Source: Parus major
Taxonomy: Eukaryota; Chordata; Aves; Passeriformes; Paridae
Assembly: GCF_001522545.3 (NCBI RefSeq)
Contig: NC_031770.1
Location: 10,858,514 to 10,922,513, forward strand
Length of the DNA: 64,000 nt
Direction: 5' to 3'
Shown here: positions 60,901 to 64,000 of the stretch, piece by piece
How positions within the stretch are numbered: the first letter of the stretch is position 1
How the letters are laid out: each line of letters opens with the position of its first letter
Notes under the pieces: model-generated
What the model saw: the letters and a program-made list of their open reading frames with translations, nothing else
Databases searched by the model: none
Told to the model about the DNA's origin: nothing
Made by a program: the position numbers and the translations under genes

Positions 60901-63029
60901 GAGGGCTGGAAACCAAAAAGCAAATTCATTTGAGATCCAGGGATTAAGATCCAATCATTTGACCTCAGATTAAAAAGTGGATGAGCACAACAAAGAATAG
61001 CTTAAAACATTTGGGAAAGTGTAAAGGAAAATCAAGCGGGATTAAATAACAAAACAGCTGCATTAAGCCAGAATGCCTCCCTGATCACAGGCAGCAAATC
61101 CAAGTAAGAGATGCCTCAAGCTTCCTCAGTGCCATCCAGTCATCCCCCAGCATTTCTATTTCACAGCCACCCTCTGAGTTAATTCAAAAGGAACTCGCCC
61201 TGCCCCACACCAGTTTGTTGCTTGTATTGGGCTGCTCTCCCTCACCCTCAGGGGAGCACAGCTACCTGCCAAAACCCCTTATTAGGAAGAAATTACCCAG
61301 CAGAATAGTCTAGCTAGCTGTAAATGCATGCTTGAGAACAGGAATCCCAGGACAGTGATGCTCGGGCTCTGAGTGCAGTGTGGCTGCTTCCCAGCTTTGC
61401 TTTGTGAGCTTTCCCCACCAGCATGGTTTATTTTCCTGGACTTGGCCTGTATCTCCTAGGGAAAATCATCCAGCTCCCTTGCAGCCAACACAGGTCATCA
61501 GTAGCCATTCCCACAGGTTCCCTGGTGTCCTCCAGGTGTCCAATATGGCTACTTTCTTCTGCAGCACCACTGAAATCATTAACACAACGCTATTAAATGG
61601 GTGTCAGTCCCAGGTGAGCAGCACAGCCTGGCACTGTGGCACTGGCCCAACCCCTTCGTGCTGGTCAGCAGCTCATGGCAGGCCATGCTGTGCCCCAGCC
61701 TTGTCTCCACTGCAGGTTTAGGAAATGCAGAGAGCAGTCATAGGCTGGGGGACACAGAGGTGCTAGATGGATGCTGGGTGTCCACCTTGCCCAGATTCAG
61801 TGGAGAACCAGTGTCACTGTGACAGTCACAGTTCTCTGCTGGCACACTTCAAGCCACAGCATCCCACAAACACCAGCCTTTTGTCACCGTGGCCAAAGCC
61901 ACCTCCCCACTGCCACCATCCTTCAAACACTCTGTCACTGAAAAGCACCTTGCAATGAAGAACCCTGAGGCTGGGAAGGGTCTGAGCATGGGAATGCCCA
62001 GAAGTGTGTTACTGCTTTTCCTTCAGTGATCCTGTTTTTCCAGCAGCCCCACTGCCAGCTGCAGTGGCCTGGCAGGCGCAGTGACCCCGAGTGATTATTT
62101 AACAGCGGATTGTATAACAGAGCAGGGCAGACATTACATTTCTGTCTCTGACCTCAGCCCTGGGACATCTCCCACCCATAAAACTTCTAGTCTAATCTTT
62201 CAGGCCTCAGAGGAGCAGCCTTAGGCATGTGACACCATCCTCCAGAGGGAAGTGACCAGTGGGGACCAGGTAGCTCTGGGCAGGAATGGGCTGCCCAGCA
62301 CATCTCAGTCCCACTGAAGGGAAGAGGGAGCCAAATGATCCACAAAGGCTCAGGTTTGGAGCCCAGATCCTGCTGAAGTGCCCAAGATGACCCTGCAAAG
62401 TCCCTCTGCTCCCTGCTATCCATCTAAATGAAGCACTATACTCGCCTCTTCATTCATAGCCAGCTGTTTCAGCAAGGTGAAGATGGATGAGGGATGAGCT
62501 GTCCTTGAGCAGGGTGAGCCATTTCCAACAGCTCCCCTGGGCTCCAGCCACAGTGCCTCTGAAATCTGGGAGCAGCTGAACCCCTTGGACCTATTCCAGA
62601 AGGGGTGGACAGTGCCCAGGAGCCAGTGGAGAGTACTCTCCACTGAAGAACAGAGAATTCTCTCTGAATAGTCCAGAACTCAGGACATACCAGCCTTGTG
62701 CTGGTGATGTCCCTAAACTGTGTTGCTCTTCTGTGGGGCTGAAGAGACAGTTCAATGCAGTAGCCCTCAGTGGTCAGGAGGATGCTGCAGTGTTTAAGGA
62801 GGAGGGCACAGGCAGGCCTTGCTTATCAGTGCTGGGTTTGTGCCAGGTGGCTCAGACCCACCTCATTCAGAAATCCTTCAAAACCAGCTTCTCCTGAAGC
62901 CTTACTGGAGCAGACACAACAAGAAGCTTATTTCTGAGCTTGACTTCATCATGTCCTGGCTCTGAGCATTCCCTTTCAGCAGGACTTGGTGGGTGTGAAC
63001 TGCCCCTCCAGGATGAGCATGGATCTGCT

Positions 63030-63330
63030 GGAAGCTGGAGAGGACTAGCAGGGCCACCAGGCTGGTTGAGATGAAGGAACATTGCCTACAGGGAGAGGTG
63101 GAGAGAGCTGCCTTGGTTAGTTGGGAAGAAGAGTTTGGAGTGATTTAGCAGAAGTCTACAGTGACCTGGCAGCTAGAAGGGAAGATGAAGTCTTTCCAGG
63201 AGGTAAGCCAGCCTGGCTGGTTCAGGGCGTTAGGAAAAGCTCCTTTCCCAGAAGGGTGGTGCAGCCCCGGGACACGGACCCAGAGAGGAGGGGTTTCCAT
63301 CCTTCCAAATTTTCCAGCCTTAGCTGCTCT
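63030..63330 (+). mobile_element. Possible degenerate CR1-like fragment
   Basis: Several CR1-like phrases such as 'AGGGAGAGGTGGAGAGAGCT' and 'CCCAGAAGGGTGGTGCAG', in the expected order but with many changes. Weak call; could be another old repeat family. Confidence 0.4.
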
Positions 63331-64000
63331 GACCCAGCTTTGGCAACAATCCTGCTCCAAAGGCTGGCTGAATCTGAGACCACCACAGGCCCCTTCTCAC
63401 CACTGCTTTCTTTGAGAGGCAATTCTACACCAAACTGAATCAAAATCAGCCCCCTGCCTTGAGCCATTTGTGACAACTTCCATCAGGCACTGCTCCTGTA
63501 CAACTTACCAAAATGTACCTGCTCAGGGGTGCAGCAGTCCAGAGAGGATTTCACAGCAGCCTGAGCTTAGAAGCCCACAGTTTACCAACAGCCACAGCAA
63601 AAATAAGTCCAAAGGGTGAGATCAGAAAATCCAATATTTAAAATCTGTGACTTGTTCCACAGCTGGGCCAGAGAGGTAGCTACTGCAATGCAGGTCTAAC
63701 CATTAACCAGGGGGCTAGAGAGGTGTGATGCTCTCTGAAAAACAGGGTGAGGTATGTGTGTGCCAGCACTGGGAGAGGATGTGCAGCAAGGCACAGGGAT
63801 GCTCCTGCAGAGCCCACACTGAGTCTGGAAACTGCTACCATGTGCACCCTTCAGCAGCAACCAGTTCTCAAAGCTCACCCAAAACTATGTCTGGCCAGCT
63901 CCTTGGCAGGGAGGAAAAGAATAAGAAGGCACAATAATGTATTTTTAATAGGTTACATAAACAGTTAAGTTCAAAGCTGCTTTACAAACAGGTGACACAA

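Larger units (their letters stand above)
54240..64000. other. Non-coding region upstream of ATL2
   Basis: Nearly 10 kb in which I find no splice-consistent exon chain and no recognisable protein on either strand. Longest open frames (such as 57,229-57,696 plus, 155 codons) have no family resemblance. Features seen are the G-tract duplication near 57.9 kb, short TTAGCTGA repeats near 59,342-59,375, and a possible degenerate CR1 near 63.0-63.3 kb. Confidence 0.6.

Noticed and set aside
1..64000. CRISPR arrays, tRNA, rRNA, operons or phage genes
   Set aside because: The tandem repeats lack spacer structure, no tRNA cloverleaf or rRNA sequence was recognised, and the gene structure is that of a vertebrate nucleus.

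Overview
This window is nuclear DNA from a vertebrate, almost certainly a bird. Both well-resolved genes are intron-rich orthologues of vertebrate genes. The interspersed repeats are chicken-repeat-1 (CR1) non-LTR retrotransposon 3' ends plus one solo retroviral-type LTR, the usual avian pattern. Two GC-rich promoter islands stand out at about 7.3-8.7 kb and 53.3-54.2 kb. I see no bacterial, phage or CRISPR content. The species cannot be named from the sequence alone.

Region by region: (1) About 0.18-5.93 kb, minus strand: the middle of a coiled-coil protein gene. Seven exons join in one continuous reading frame and two more are probable; the 3' end runs off the left edge. I cannot name the gene. 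(2) About 7.3-8.2 kb: GC-rich upstream region holding a 20-bp minisatellite and a CR1 fragment that ends only about 140 bp before the EIF4A3 start codon. (3) 8,211-14,607, plus strand: complete EIF4A3, the DEAD-box ATPase of the exon junction complex, 12 coding exons, 410 residues. (4) About 14.8-16.7 kb: intergenic gap between two converging genes. (5) 18,528-53,996, minus strand: complete ATL2 (atlastin-2), the GTPase that fuses endoplasmic reticulum tubules. It has 12 common coding exons plus two alternative last exons, giving proteins of 575 or 571 residues. Its first intron is about 17 kb and holds a CR1 copy and a solo LTR. (6) About 54.0-64.0 kb: ATL2 upstream sequence and a 10-kb stretch in which I can support no gene, only simple repeats and a possible degenerate CR1.

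The genes do not form one pathway. EIF4A3 acts in the nucleus on spliced mRNA, and ATL2 acts on ER membranes. What links them here is position: EIF4A3 and ATL2 are convergent neighbours, although from memory their human orthologues lie on different chromosomes (17q25 and 2p22). The more unusual points are regulatory: a perfect TISU element at the ATL2 start codon, a recursive-splice-like junction at ATL2 exon 2, two C-terminal tails in ATL2, and a splice acceptor amplified inside a 46-bp tandem triplication in the coiled-coil gene.
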